Positions 7,701-16,622 are shown, counted from the first letter of the stretch. The stretch: 64,000 bases of DNA from Litorimonas haliclonae (GCF_965138505.1 NZ_CBCSCO010000003.1:372001-436000); one strand, 5' to 3'. Numbers and translations are program-made. The notes: a model not told the origin generated them from the letters alone.

Positions 7701-9467
7701 TCACAGATTTGAGCGTACGGCATCACTTATATGGAAGTCGGCCGAGACTCTCCCGTTCCATTCGTTCCGCTGCAGTCTCCCTGCGAGGTGCAAAGGATGG
7801 TTCTCTCCGGATAAAAGCAAATCTGCTAGCCCCGTTTCATCGGCTCGAAACGCCATTGCGCGGATAGAGATGCCGTCCCGGCTCTTGGCGCTCACCCGAA
7901 CATGCCCTCCCCGCAGCATCTCTGAAAAAGTAACTGTCATGTCAGGCAGAACAAATGTGGGCGTAGGGTTGCCCGCGCCATAAGGTGCGACCTTGTCGAG
8001 CACATCCAATGTTTCAAGAGAGACGGACCGAGGGTGAAGTATCGAGTCAACTTTTAAGGTTTGATGTTCAAGCGCTTCAGCCACGGAGGAACTTAACTCG
8101 GTTTCCATAAAAGATTTGAAAGCTGCAATTTTATCAGGGTCTATTGTCAATCCGCCTGCCATTTCATGGCCGCCGCCTGACAATAATAAACCTGCTTCCT
8201 TTGCCTTCGATAAAGCCCGGCCAAGATTTACGCCTTTGATAGAGCGTCCAGATCCTTTCCCGACGCCCGAATCGTCTATGCCGATGACCAAAGCCGGCTT
8301 ATCCAGACGGTCTTTGATTCGCCCTGCGACAATACCGATTATACCCGCGTGCCAATCCTTCATTGAGACAATAATTATGGGTGACTCTTCCGGTAATTTT
8401 AACGCCTCCTCCATGGCCTCTGTCTGAATTTGCGCCTGTAGAGCCCGACGCTCTGCGTTTACTCTGTCTAATTCCGCGGCGTGAGAGTAAGCCAGTTGCG
8501 CATTCTCAGTCGCAAGCATCTCCGCCCCCATAAAGGACACCCCGATTCGCCCTCCGGCATTGATTCGCGGACCAAATCCAAATCCAGCGTCCTGCGTCGT
8601 GAAAGGCGGTGTGAGTTTCGCAATATCGGCTAGAGCTTCGATTCCGGCGACATCCTTGCGAGAAAGCACTTTGAGCCCTTGGGCCACGATAGAGCGGTTT
8701 AATCCCGTCAACGGGACAACATCACAGATTGTCCCTAAGGCCGAAAAGCCTAATAAATTCATAGGTTTAACAGCTGGCGATAATCCGCGCTGCTTCGCTT
8801 CACGGTTCAATGCAATAACCGTCAAGAAGCTGACGCCGGCCGCCGCAAGATGGCCGAGCCCAGACGTATCGTCTGCGCGGTTCGGGTTGATAACCGCGAG
8901 CGCCGCCGGAATATCATCGCCCATCAAGTGATGGTCAATCACAACAACATCCAGCCCAATCTCACTCGCGTGGTTTAGAGCCTCTGTCGCCGCCGCGCCG
9001 CAATCCACCGTTATGACGAGATCTGTGCCCTCTGATTTAAGTTTCTCAAATGCCTCCGCCGAGGGGCCATACCCTTCTAAAAGTCGGTCAGGCACATAAA
9101 GGCCCCAATCCTGTCCGATTCCCCTCGCCCATCGCAAAAGTTGCGCGGCAGAAGTCCCTCCGTCGACATCATAATCGGCAAAGATGCAAATCTTCCGGTT
9201 TTGGTCGATCGCGTCGAATATAGCCGCAACGCCTTTATCCATATCGGTAAGCACCGAAGGATCTGGCAAGGAGGTTTTTAAACGTGGATTTAGGAAATGC
9301 TCCACTTGATCTGCTGAGACATTCCGACCTGCCAGTAACTGCGCCGTCAGAGGAGAAATATCAGCCGCAAGCAGAAGCGCCTCAGCGTCGCTCTGAGACG
9401 CACGAGACACCCACTTCCTGCCCTTTACAGAGCTTTCAACGCCTAGAAGCGCGCTCGACTCGCCCAT
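7701..9467 (-). CDS. recJ: Single-stranded-DNA-specific exonuclease RecJ
   Basis: A 588-residue DHH-family 5'-3' exonuclease for single-stranded DNA, acting in recombination and mismatch repair. Motif I is FADYDVDGGTSAA near residue 96, motif II is LVITVDCGAAA, and the DHH triad sits in VVVIDHHLMG. The DHHA1 domain has the glycine-rich SGGGHEMAGG. A C-terminal OB-like segment contains VSAKSRDG. The length matches alphaproteobacterial RecJ. Its ATG overlaps the glpX stop by one nucleotide, so the genes are co-translated, a conserved pairing in alphaproteobacteria. Confidence 0.95.
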   Translation of the reverse strand: MGESSALLGVESSVKGRKWVSRASQSDAEALLLAADISPLTAQLLAGRNVSADQVEHFLNPRLKTSLPDPSVLTDMDKGVAAIFDAIDQNRKICIFADYDVDGGTSAAQLLRWARGIGQDWGLYVPDRLLEGYGPSAEAFEKLKSEGTDLVITVDCGAAATEALNHASEIGLDVVVIDHHLMGDDIPAALAVINPNRADDTSGLGHLAAAGVSFLTVIALNREAKQRGLSPAVKPMNLLGFSALGTICDVVPLTGLNRSIVAQGLKVLSRKDVAGIEALADIAKLTPPFTTQDAGFGFGPRINAGGRIGVSFMGAEMLATENAQLAYSHAAELDRVNAERRALQAQIQTEAMEEALKLPEESPIIIVSMKDWHAGIIGIVAGRIKDRLDKPALVIGIDDSGVGKGSGRSIKGVNLGRALSKAKEAGLLLSGGGHEMAGGLTIDPDKIAAFKSFMETELSSSVAEALEHQTLKVDSILHPRSVSLETLDVLDKVAPYGAGNPTPTFVLPDMTVTFSEMLRGGHVRVSAKSRDGISIRAMAFRADETGLADLLLSGENHPLHLAGRLQRNEWNGRVSADFHISDAVRSNL

Positions 9468-10420
9468 TAAACGGGACGGGCGGAGCGGAGTTTTTGAACG
9501 GCTTTATCAACAGAGTTCATAACGAGAGTGTGCGTATGCACGCGGCCTTTAGCGATTCTAACGCCATCCAAGAGCGAACCTTGGGTAACGCCAGTCGCAG
9601 AGAAAATTGTCGGGCCTGACGCCAATCCTTCAAGATCATATTTCGTGTCTAGATCGTCGATTCCGACACGGCGAGCGCGAGCGACTTCATCGTCATTTCT
9701 AAAGTGTAGACGTCCCTGCATTTGTCCGCCAACGCAGCGCAGCGCAGCAGCCGCCAAAACGCCTTCCGGCGCTCCGCCCTGCCCGATATACATATCAATT
9801 TGCGTGTCCCGATCCGTTGTCGCAATCACGCCTTGGACATCGCCATCACTGATCAGGCTGACCTTTGCGTCCATATTACGTAGAGTCTCTATAATTTTGC
9901 CGTGCCGCGCTCTATCCAAAACGCAGACAGTAATATCTTTCGCGCTTACCCCTTTGGCTTTGGCTAAAGCTTTGACATTGTCTTCGACGCTTTTGTCGAG
10001 ATCGACCAGTCCGGGTTCAAAACCGGGGCCAATTGCAATTTTATCCATATAGGTATCAGGCGCGTAGAGAAGTCCTCCGCGCGGCGCAAAGGCCATGACA
10101 GCAAGCGCATTGGCCATGTTTTTCGCAGTGAGCGTCGTGCCTTCAAGAGGGTCAAGCGCGATGTCAATTTCAGGACCTTTGCCCAGACCAACTTCTTCGC
10201 CAATATAAAGCATAGGGGCTTCGTCACGCTCTCCTTCGCCAATAACGACGCGGCCTTTGATTTCCATGGCATTGAGGTCGGTGCGCATGGCGTCTACAGC
10301 AGCTTGATCGGCGGCTTTTTCGTCGCCCCGGCCTGCTAGCTTTGACGCCGCGATTGCCGCTTTTTCTGTCACGAGTGCCGCTCTTAGCGCTAGCCCCGCA
10401 TTAAATCCAACTTTTGACAT
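9467..10420 (-). CDS. glpX: Fructose-1,6-bisphosphatase class II
   Basis: A 317-residue class II FBPase that dephosphorylates fructose-1,6-bisphosphate in gluconeogenesis (some homologues also act on sedoheptulose-1,7-bisphosphate). Metal and substrate motifs are visible: VIGEGERDEAPML near residue 60, ALDPLEGTTLTAKN, and the later LISDGDVQG and YIGQGGAPEG segments. It sits between the aminotransferase gene upstream (79 nt away) and recJ downstream (1 nt overlap). Homoserine dehydrogenase, which commonly lies between aminotransferase and glpX in this class, is not present. Confidence 0.95.
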   Translation of the reverse strand: MSKVGFNAGLALRAALVTEKAAIAASKLAGRGDEKAADQAAVDAMRTDLNAMEIKGRVVIGEGERDEAPMLYIGEEVGLGKGPEIDIALDPLEGTTLTAKNMANALAVMAFAPRGGLLYAPDTYMDKIAIGPGFEPGLVDLDKSVEDNVKALAKAKGVSAKDITVCVLDRARHGKIIETLRNMDAKVSLISDGDVQGVIATTDRDTQIDMYIGQGGAPEGVLAAAALRCVGGQMQGRLHFRNDDEVARARRVGIDDLDTKYDLEGLASGPTIFSATGVTQGSLLDGVRIAKGRVHTHTLVMNSVDKAVQKLRSARPV

Positions 10421-10499
10421 TCCTGCCCCTCTTTCAAAGTTCTAAGCTCATTCAAATTTCTAGGTCGTGCTTTAATAACATGTATGAAACGGCTCGTAA

Positions 10500-11705
10500 T
10501 TACTCCGCGGCCATTTCTCTGTGGGCGGTCAAGAAATGCTTCACATTTCGGGCAGCTTGACGAATGCGCTGCTCATTCTCAACGAGAGCAATCCGGACGT
10601 AGCCTTCCCCGTTTTGGCCGAAGCCATTTCCAGGAGCAACAGCGACGCCTGCTTCTTTCATAAGCAATTTACAAAACTCGACCGAAGTCAGGCTTTCAAA
10701 CCCTTTGGGCAGGGGTGTCCAGGCAAACATGGAAGCCTCTGGCGACGGGATTTCCCATCCCGCACGAGCAAAGCTGTCTATGAGCACGTCGCGGCGGTAT
10801 TTATAAATCTCTCGAGCGCTGTGAACGCATTCTTGGGGGCCATCCAAAGCAGCGCAGGCGGCCACCTGAATAGGGGTAAAGGCCCCATAATCCAGATAGG
10901 ACTTCACACGTGCCAAAGCCGCTACTAATCGTTTTGAACCCACAGCAAAGCCAATACGCCACCCTGCCATGGAATAGGTTTTAGAGAGAGACGTTGTCTC
11001 AATCGCCAAAATATCATCTTTAGCGCCCGGCACCTGAAAAATAGAGGGCGGAGCTTCGCCGAAATAGATCTCTGAATAGGCGAGATCGGAGAGGATGATG
11101 ATGTCGTTCGCTTTCGCGATTTCTACGATCTCTTCGTAAAAACTCAAATTCGCGATGTGACCGGTCGGATTAGACGGGAAGCATACAACAATCGCCATGG
11201 GAGGCTTGTCAGCTTTTGCTAAGGCATCTTTCACGCCGGCCAAATATTCATCTGCTGTAATTGCGGGGATGCCCTGAATTTTAGCGCCCGCAATGACAAA
11301 GCCGTAGGCATGGAGAGGATAAGACGGATCAGGCGCATATATCACGTCCCCTGGGGCCGTGATAGCTTGGGCGAGATTCGCAAACCCTTCTTTGGAGCCA
11401 ATCGTTGCAACGACTTCCGTTTCCGGGTCAAGACTAACGTCAAACCGTCTTTGGTAATAGCGGGCGCAAGCTTGGCGTAAGCCCTTAATTCCGCGCGACG
11501 CGGAGTACCCTGTCGTTTTGGGGCGTTGCACCGTTTCAACGAGTTTGTCGATAACGTGCTGAGGCGTCGGGAGATCGGGATTGCCAAAGCCAAAGTCAAT
11601 AATATCCATGCCGCCCGCTCGTAATTCAGCCTTGAGCTTATTGACTTCCGCAAAAACGTAAGGCGGGAGGCGCTGAATGCGATAAAAATCTGGAGTTTCG
11701 ACCAC
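10500..11705 (-). CDS. Class I/II PLP aminotransferase (AlaC-like)
   Basis: A 401-residue fold-type I aminotransferase. It has FGFGNPDLPTP near residue 38, the YPLHAYGF region, the NPTG motif in CFPSNPTGHIAN, an Asp-x-Ala-Tyr segment SDLAYSEI, the Schiff-base lysine in TTSLSKTYSMAGWRIGF, and the arginine motif YVRIALVENEQR near the C-terminus. This architecture matches AlaC/YfbQ-type alanine-glutamate aminotransferases and LL-diaminopimelate aminotransferase-like proteins. Alanine synthesis is most probable but the substrate is not certain. The start is GTG, supported by AGGA seven nt upstream. It heads the aminotransferase-glpX-recJ group. Confidence 0.87.
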   Translation of the reverse strand: MVETPDFYRIQRLPPYVFAEVNKLKAELRAGGMDIIDFGFGNPDLPTPQHVIDKLVETVQRPKTTGYSASRGIKGLRQACARYYQRRFDVSLDPETEVVATIGSKEGFANLAQAITAPGDVIYAPDPSYPLHAYGFVIAGAKIQGIPAITADEYLAGVKDALAKADKPPMAIVVCFPSNPTGHIANLSFYEEIVEIAKANDIIILSDLAYSEIYFGEAPPSIFQVPGAKDDILAIETTSLSKTYSMAGWRIGFAVGSKRLVAALARVKSYLDYGAFTPIQVAACAALDGPQECVHSAREIYKYRRDVLIDSFARAGWEIPSPEASMFAWTPLPKGFESLTSVEFCKLLMKEAGVAVAPGNGFGQNGEGYVRIALVENEQRIRQAARNVKHFLTAHREMAAE

Positions 11706-11714
11706 GGTTTTGTC

Positions 11715-12098
11715 CTATTTCGGATCGTCGGCCTTGTAAGCCTGAGCTTGGTTTTTAAGGGCTTCGAACCTTGCCTCTAAGGCAGCTTCAGAGGGCTGTA
11801 CATATTCTTTGTCGGGAACGGAAAAGCCGTCCCTGACTTTGATCATAGTGTTTGCTGATTCGTCCCAACTTGCATCGGATCGAATATCATTCGGGACTTC
11901 GGGGGCTTCATCCACAGATGGAATAGAAGAATCAATGTTTTGAACATCTTCGTCGAATGCCGACCCGCCCATCAAATCTATTTTAGGCGCATTTACAGAA
12001 CTACAGGCTGACAATCCCGCGAGGCAAGCAAGGGTCAGGCCAGTCATTTTAAAAGTCTGTGTAAATCTGAGTGGCACAGCGGCTCCTCGGCTCATCAT
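11715..12098 (-). CDS. Small predicted lipoprotein, unknown function
   Basis: About 127 residues. A short basic N-terminus and hydrophobic segment lead to a lipobox LSAC followed by SSVN, so the mature protein is probably membrane-anchored by Cys. The rest is acidic and polar, with a VRDGFSVPDKEYVQPSEAALEARFEALKNQAQ-type tail split between a loop and an amphipathic helix. I chose the ATG pair at 12093-12098 because it gives a positively charged n-region; ATG 12140 and ATG 12047 are alternatives and none has a clear ribosome site. It lies 9 nt upstream of the aminotransferase gene and is probably co-transcribed. I recognise no domain. Confidence 0.62.
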   Translation of the reverse strand: MMSRGAAVPLRFTQTFKMTGLTLACLAGLSACSSVNAPKIDLMGGSAFDEDVQNIDSSIPSVDEAPEVPNDIRSDASWDESANTMIKVRDGFSVPDKEYVQPSEAALEARFEALKNQAQAYKADDPK

Positions 12099-12156
12099 AG
12101 GTCTAATATTCGATATGAGCGGCTTTGGGCCCGCCGTCATCTAAATTATGTCTCAT

Positions 12157-13203
12157 CTAGGGGAAAAATCCAATCATGTCCAAGCCAAGGTTTTCATCCC
12201 AGCCTTGTGACAAATTATAATTTTGAATAGCCTGCCCTGAGGACCCTTTGGTTAAATTATCAATCACAGCGATCACAATCGCTGTGTCAGCGGTTCGGTC
12301 CTGAAATACATTCATATGACAGCGATTTGATCCGCGCACATGCCGGGTTTGCGGAACCTCTCCCTCTGACAAAACCGTGACAAACTTGCTATTTTGATAG
12401 GCTGCTTTTAAAGATTCTCGTAAGTCATTGTAGCCACGACCTTTTTTGAGACTAACGACAGTCGTCGTGATCATCCCCCGATTCATAGGGACCAAATGCG
12501 GCGTCAGGCTGACAGTTGTTTTCTGCCCTGTCACACGTTCAACAATTTGATCAATTTCCGGGGCGTGGCGATGGTTGCCGACGCCGTAAGCATGGGCCCC
12601 TTCTGCAAGCTCAGTAAAGCTCAGCCCCAGAGACGCTTTTCGGCCTGCCCCCGTCACGCCAGTTATTGCTGAAACAGCTAGGGATGAAGTTTCAATCAGA
12701 TCGTCTTTCAATAACGGCAGCAACGGTAAGAGTGTACAAGTTGGAAAACATCCAGGACAGGCGATTAGTTTCGCATTTGCGAGCGGTTCTCTTGCCCATT
12801 CGCTTAACCCGTAAACGGCTGTTTCCAAAATTTCCGGAAAATTATGGGTTCTTCCGTAAACGTTTTCATAAAGGTCAGGATCACGCAACCGAAAATCGGC
12901 CGATAAATCGACGACGGTGTCCACGTGCGGAAGTATCTCCACTATCGTTTCCTGACTGGCACCGTGCGGTAAACAGGCAAAAGCAACGTCAATGTCGGAC
13001 CAACTTATATCTTTCCAGTCCTGCAAATCAGGTAAACCCAGATGCGCCGTGTTGGCGAAAACGTCGCCGGCGCGCTCTCCGGCCCGGCTGTGACCTGTTA
13101 AGGCGGCGATTTCCAGCTTTGGATGATGCTGCAACAGGCGAATGACTTCAACGCCAGTATATCCCGACGCGCCTAAGACTGCCGCCTTTTTAATATTCGC
13201 CAT
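12157..13203 (-). CDS. argC: N-acetyl-gamma-glutamyl-phosphate reductase
   Basis: A 348-residue NADPH-dependent reductase for the third step of arginine biosynthesis, reducing N-acetylglutamyl phosphate to the semialdehyde. The nucleotide-binding GASGYTGVEVIRLL is at the N-terminus, the catalytic Cys is in ACPGCFPTCTLLPLLP, and the histidine region is HRHAPEI. ATG 13203 was chosen over a TTG at 13218; GGA stands 8 nt before it. The gene follows rplM-rpsI, the usual alphaproteobacterial order, but a terminator-like hairpin separates them. Confidence 0.94.
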   Translation of the reverse strand: MANIKKAAVLGASGYTGVEVIRLLQHHPKLEIAALTGHSRAGERAGDVFANTAHLGLPDLQDWKDISWSDIDVAFACLPHGASQETIVEILPHVDTVVDLSADFRLRDPDLYENVYGRTHNFPEILETAVYGLSEWAREPLANAKLIACPGCFPTCTLLPLLPLLKDDLIETSSLAVSAITGVTGAGRKASLGLSFTELAEGAHAYGVGNHRHAPEIDQIVERVTGQKTTVSLTPHLVPMNRGMITTTVVSLKKGRGYNDLRESLKAAYQNSKFVTVLSEGEVPQTRHVRGSNRCHMNVFQDRTADTAIVIAVIDNLTKGSSGQAIQNYNLSQGWDENLGLDMIGFFP

Positions 13204-13216
13204 AGTTTTGTTCCAC

Positions 13217-13247
13217 AAAAAAAGCGCCCCGATTTCCCGAAGCGCTT
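13217..13247 (-). terminator. Rho-independent terminator after rpsI
   Basis: On the minus strand AAGCGC (13242-13247) pairs with GCGCTT (13222-13227), with further G-C pairing possible inside the loop, and is followed by a run of T residues (13217-13223 on the complement). It lies between the rpsI stop and the argC start and should end the rplM-rpsI transcript or attenuate argC. Confidence 0.65.
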
Positions 13248-13293
13248 AAAACATCGCGATGATTCGCTTTGTAAGGTCTTAATGAACCGATGA

Positions 13294-13794
13294 TTAGCGC
13301 TTGGAGAACTGGAAGCTCTTACGGGCTTTCGCTCGGCCGTATTTCTTACGTTCAACAACACGTGAGTCACGCGTAATAAAGCCAGCGGCTTTCAGCGGAC
13401 GACGCAGCGCAGGCTCATAATATGTCAGAGCTTTCGTGATGCCATGACGTACAGCGCCCGCCTGACCGGAGAGGCCGCCGCCTTTAACGGTTGCGACAAC
13501 GTCATATGAATCAACGCGATCAGAAACTTCAAAAGCCTGACGGATGATAAGACGAAGAACCGGACGCGCGAAATAAACTTCTTGGTCGCGGCCATTCACA
13601 GTCACTTTTCCGCTTCCAGGTTTGATCCAGACGCGGGCAATAGAATTTTTACGTTTGCCTGTTGCGTAAGAGCGGCCATGTTCGTCAATCTTTGGCTCAG
13701 GCAATACTGTATTATCAACTGCAGCCGCGCCTTCGCCGCCAGCAGTGCCGTCAATGACGTTTTTCAAATCGGCAAGTGTTTGGGTCTCAGCCAT
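13294..13794 (-). CDS. rpsI: 30S ribosomal protein S9
   Basis: A 166-residue S9. The conserved core starts at about residue 42 with SYATGKRKNSIARVWIKPGSG and continues through YFARPVLRLI, VKGGGLSGQAGAVRHGI and the basic C-terminal tail ending KKYGRAKARKSFQFSKR, whose last residues contact the P-site tRNA. The ~40-residue acidic N-terminal extension is characteristic of alphaproteobacterial S9 compared with the 130-residue E. coli protein. It follows rplM with a 4-nt gap, the near-universal bacterial pair. Confidence 0.97.
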   Translation of the reverse strand: MAETQTLADLKNVIDGTAGGEGAAAVDNTVLPEPKIDEHGRSYATGKRKNSIARVWIKPGSGKVTVNGRDQEVYFARPVLRLIIRQAFEVSDRVDSYDVVATVKGGGLSGQAGAVRHGITKALTYYEPALRRPLKAAGFITRDSRVVERKKYGRAKARKSFQFSKR

Positions 13795-13798
13795 GATC

Positions 13799-14269
13799 TT
13801 AGGCTCCCTTCACGTTTTTAGGGCTCATAGACGCGAAATCAATGACTTCAGGTTCCTGAGCTGAATGGGGATGATCCGTCCCGGCGTAAACGCGCAGATT
13901 GGATAATTGCTTACGAGCCAACGGGCTTTCTTTTGGAAGCATACGCTGTACCGCTTTGCGCATGACGCGGTCAGGGAAACGTCCATCAAGTATCTTATCG
14001 GCTGTCCGCTCTTTCAAGCCACCCGGATGTCCGGTGTGCCAATAATATTTTTTGTCTGTCCGTTTTTTACCTGTGAAGGCCACTTTTTCCGCATTGATGA
14101 TGATGACATTGTCACCACAATCCATATGCGGAGTGTAGTCGGGGCGATGTTTACCGCGTAAGCGCATAGCAACAAAAGTCGCCAAACGGCCAACGACAGC
14201 ATTTTCTGCGTCGACGAGAATCCATTTCTTCTCGATATCGGCAGTTTTCAAAAACTGGGTCGTTTTCAT
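13799..14269 (-). CDS. rplM: 50S ribosomal protein L13
   Basis: A 156-residue L13, an early-assembly large-subunit protein. Conserved segments are the N-terminal KTTQFLKTADIEKKWILVDA, VVGRLAT, the HMDCGDNVIIINA block, KKYYWHTGHPGG, RMLPKESPLARKQLSNLRVYAG and HPHSAQEPE. It heads the rplM-rpsI pair. A strong inverted repeat lies 36-66 nt upstream of the ATG and may be part of the leader. Confidence 0.97.
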   Translation of the reverse strand: MKTTQFLKTADIEKKWILVDAENAVVGRLATFVAMRLRGKHRPDYTPHMDCGDNVIIINAEKVAFTGKKRTDKKYYWHTGHPGGLKERTADKILDGRFPDRVMRKAVQRMLPKESPLARKQLSNLRVYAGTDHPHSAQEPEVIDFASMSPKNVKGA

Positions 14270-14305
14270 AATATCCTCTTCGTTCGACAGACTGACCTGT
14301 CGGCT

Positions 14306-14335
14306 AAGGGCGGCTAACTACTGGAGGCCGCCCTT
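14306..14335 (-). promoter_or_regulatory. Inverted repeat in the rplM leader region
   Basis: A perfect 9-bp stem (14306-14314 with 14327-14335, AAGGGCGGC/GCCGCCCTT) with a 12-nt loop lies between the ctaA stop and the rplM start. It has no T-tract on either strand, so a simple terminator is less likely. It could be a leader structure for the ribosomal-protein transcript; this is inference from position. Confidence 0.4.
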
Positions 14336-14405
14336 ATCGTCAACAAAAGAATTCAGAGACCTGCCCTAAAAACTACTGCAAAAACAAGCGTTTAAAAAAG
14401 CGGTA

Positions 14406-15485
14406 TTATAATACCGTAACTTTTCTGCTGTTTCTCCAAACCCACATTGCACAGAGAAAGACCAGAATTGAGCTAAACTGATGTAGAAGCGACAGATTCA
14501 GTGGAGCGACAGCAAGTAATGTCCAGATACCTAAACAAACCTGCCATAATAAAAGGCCTGTAAACGCCAAAAGCGCCCCGATACGAGCTTTTTGCCGCAA
14601 AGCAGAGACCCAAAGGCAAATAGCAGTGCCTAGAATAACATAAGCGAGCATACGATGATTGAACTGGATGGCAGCGGTATTCTCAAAAACGTTTCGCCAA
14701 AAGGGAGACATCATCGCATAGCCATCCGGCACAAATCTGCCGTCCATTAACGGCCAGGTGTTGAAGGTTTTTCCAGAATGTGTTCCCGCCACAATAGCTC
14801 CCGCCAAGACCTGTAAATAGACCAAGCCGACTGTGAAGATAGCTAAGGGCGTATAAAATGACCTTTTGCCCGTAAAGGTCAAAGATGATCGCGGGCGCTC
14901 GATTTGATCCCTTAACAGCCAAAAAAGAATACCGAGGATCAAAAATGCCATCCCCAGATGTATCGCCAATCGGTACTGACTGACGGAAACCATTCCATCT
15001 TGCAGGCCACTATGAACCATCCACCATCCAATTGCGCCCTGTAACCCGATAAGAAAAAGGACGGAAACATACCCAAAGACGGAGCCTTTGGGCAATTTGC
15101 CTTTCAGCAGAAAGAAGAAAAACGGCACGACGTAAGCAAGACCGATCAATCGACCAACCTGTCTGTGCGACCATTCCCAAAAATAAATAAATTTGAACCC
15201 CGCCAAATCCATATCCGGATGTTCCGCCATAAACTCGGGGATCTTTTTGTATTTTTCAAACTCCGCGACCCACTGAGCATTAGATAATGGAGGCAAAACT
15301 CCGCGGATGGGCGCCCATTCTGTAATAGACAAGCCCGAATTCGTGAGACGCGTTGCGCCGCCAATCACAATAATAGCTATGACGAGCAAAATCATAACGA
15401 GTAGCCAGATGGCAACAGGACGGTGTTGGGGATTTGCAGACATACGGGACATATAAACCGCCCGGACAGGATTACTCTGCGACAT
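14406..15485 (-). CDS. ctaA: Heme A synthase (CtaA/Cox15)
   Basis: A polytopic membrane protein of about 359 residues that oxidises heme O to heme A for cytochrome c oxidase. The type-2 (Cox15-like) motifs are present: GGATRLTNSGLSITEW in the first loop, FKFIYFWEWSHRQVGRLIG with a heme-ligand histidine, a VHSGLQ loop, AGTHSGKTFNTWPLM, and IQFNHRMLAY with another ligand. Eight hydrophobic segments are visible. The start was set at ATG 15485; a GTG two codons upstream is possible. It is isolated from other cytochrome oxidase genes in the window. Confidence 0.95.
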   Translation of the reverse strand: MSQSNPVRAVYMSRMSANPQHRPVAIWLLVMILLVIAIIVIGGATRLTNSGLSITEWAPIRGVLPPLSNAQWVAEFEKYKKIPEFMAEHPDMDLAGFKFIYFWEWSHRQVGRLIGLAYVVPFFFFLLKGKLPKGSVFGYVSVLFLIGLQGAIGWWMVHSGLQDGMVSVSQYRLAIHLGMAFLILGILFWLLRDQIERPRSSLTFTGKRSFYTPLAIFTVGLVYLQVLAGAIVAGTHSGKTFNTWPLMDGRFVPDGYAMMSPFWRNVFENTAAIQFNHRMLAYVILGTAICLWVSALRQKARIGALLAFTGLLLWQVCLGIWTLLAVAPLNLSLLHQFSSILVFLCAMWVWRNSRKVTVL

Positions 15486-15513
15486 TTTCACAGAAAACTG
15501 GTAAAATCAAAGA

Positions 15514-15590
15514 TGGTCGGAGTAGCAGGATTCGAACCTGCGACCCCTAAGCCCCCAGCTTAGTGCGCTACCGGACTGCGCTATACTCCG
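15514..15590 (-). tRNA. tRNA-Pro (anticodon GGG)
   Basis: A 77-nt minus-strand cloverleaf. The acceptor CGGAGTA pairs with TACTCCG, the anticodon stem CTAAG/CTTAG holds CTGGGGG with anticodon GGG, the T-arm GCAGG/CCTGC holds TTCGAAT, and CCA is encoded. It is the second proline tRNA of the window. Confidence 0.95.
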
Positions 15591-15651
15591 ACATCTTCGA
15601 TGAGGCGGCCTATAGTCTGTGAGATACTCATTGGCAACAACCGAATGCCAG

Positions 15652-16266
15652 TCAGCTCGCGCTTTTCAGAAACGGCGCCCAACGTGCTTTCAGGGACTGC
15701 AAGCGTTCTAGGGCCTCTTCAAAATCCTGACGGCGCTGGGCAATTTCACCCTCTGAAAGGGTCGGAGCTTGCGGAGCAGACGCCACTACTTTTGGGGTTA
15801 TGTCCGGCACGTCATGGGAGACAACGACTTCTTCAGTCGGTCGCGTCACGGGAGGCTGAACGACCTCCTCCGATGCCGGGGCTACAGGCATGCCAGGCTC
15901 GCTCTGGGAAACTTTTTGTATCCGCTCGGGAACAAGAACAGTCTCTTCGACCTTGCGTTCTCGCGAAGCCTTTTGCACGGACTGACCCAGCTCTAGCACT
16001 CTTCCCGGGCCTTTGAGACGGATTAGCTTTTGAACGTCTTTGATGGGATGACCTTCATCGTGAAGGAGAATTTTTATACCTCGCAGAAACTCAATGTCTT
16101 CCGGTCGATAAAATCTCCGCCCACCGCCACGTTTAATGGGCTTGATTTGAGAAAACTTAGACTCCCAAAAGCGAAGAACATGCGGTTGGAGGTCAAGCTC
16201 TTCCCCAGCCTCACTTATGGTTCTGAAGGCCCTTGTCGTTTTTGCTTGGGTCGTCTTGGCTTGCAT
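15652..16266 (-). CDS. MerR-family transcriptional regulator
   Basis: About 204 residues. The N-terminal MerR winged helix-turn-helix is clear: FRTISEAGEELDLQPHVLRFWE, then the wing GGGRRFYRPEDIEFLRGIK and LLHDEGHPIKDVQKLI. The remaining ~110 residues are a linker rich in V, P and E and a C-terminal helix (RRQDFEEALERLQSLKARW), with no ligand-binding cysteines. It belongs to the MerR protein that follows plsX-fabH-ihfA in many alphaproteobacteria; its targets are not known to me. ATG 16266 was taken rather than the preceding GTG. Confidence 0.85.
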   Translation of the reverse strand: MQAKTTQAKTTRAFRTISEAGEELDLQPHVLRFWESKFSQIKPIKRGGGRRFYRPEDIEFLRGIKILLHDEGHPIKDVQKLIRLKGPGRVLELGQSVQKASRERKVEETVLVPERIQKVSQSEPGMPVAPASEEVVQPPVTRPTEEVVVSHDVPDITPKVVASAPQAPTLSEGEIAQRRQDFEEALERLQSLKARWAPFLKSAS

Positions 16267-16304
16267 CACTTATGACCGAATCAATTTCTGTATGATTCAG
16301 TGTA

Positions 16305-16622
16305 TCACTTTTTTGGGGTCAATGACGAATCGACCCGTTCGCGCAAAACTTGAGACGGTTTGAAAACTAAAACGCGACGGGAAGTGATAGGCACTTCTTC
16401 GCCTGTTTTAGGATTACGACCAATGCGCTCTTTTTTGTCGCGGAGCGAGAAAGTCCCAAATCCGGCTAATTTGACATGCTCACCGTTAAGCAAGGAGTTA
16501 CAGATATAATCGATAACAGATTCAACCAGTTCGGCGCTCTCGGAGCGCGAGAGGCCGATCTCGCGATAAACCGCTTCGGCCAAATCGGCCCGCGTGACTG
16601 TTCCAGGATTTTGGATCTCCAT
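16305..16622 (-). CDS. ihfA: Integration host factor subunit alpha
   Basis: A 105-residue DNA-bending HU/IHF protein. The helical dimer region TVTRADLAEAVYREIGLSR is followed by the DNA-binding arm: VKLAGFGTFSLRDKKERIGRNPKTGEEVPI with the intercalating RNP motif, then SRRVLVFKPSQVLRERV. It pairs with IhfB (not in the window) and bends DNA at promoters and in replication and recombination. ATG 16622 is supported by AAGGGG eight nt upstream; ATG 16628 is too close. It sits downstream of fabH, conserved in alphaproteobacteria. Confidence 0.93.
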   Translation of the reverse strand: MEIQNPGTVTRADLAEAVYREIGLSRSESAELVESVIDYICNSLLNGEHVKLAGFGTFSLRDKKERIGRNPKTGEEVPITSRRVLVFKPSQVLRERVDSSLTPKK

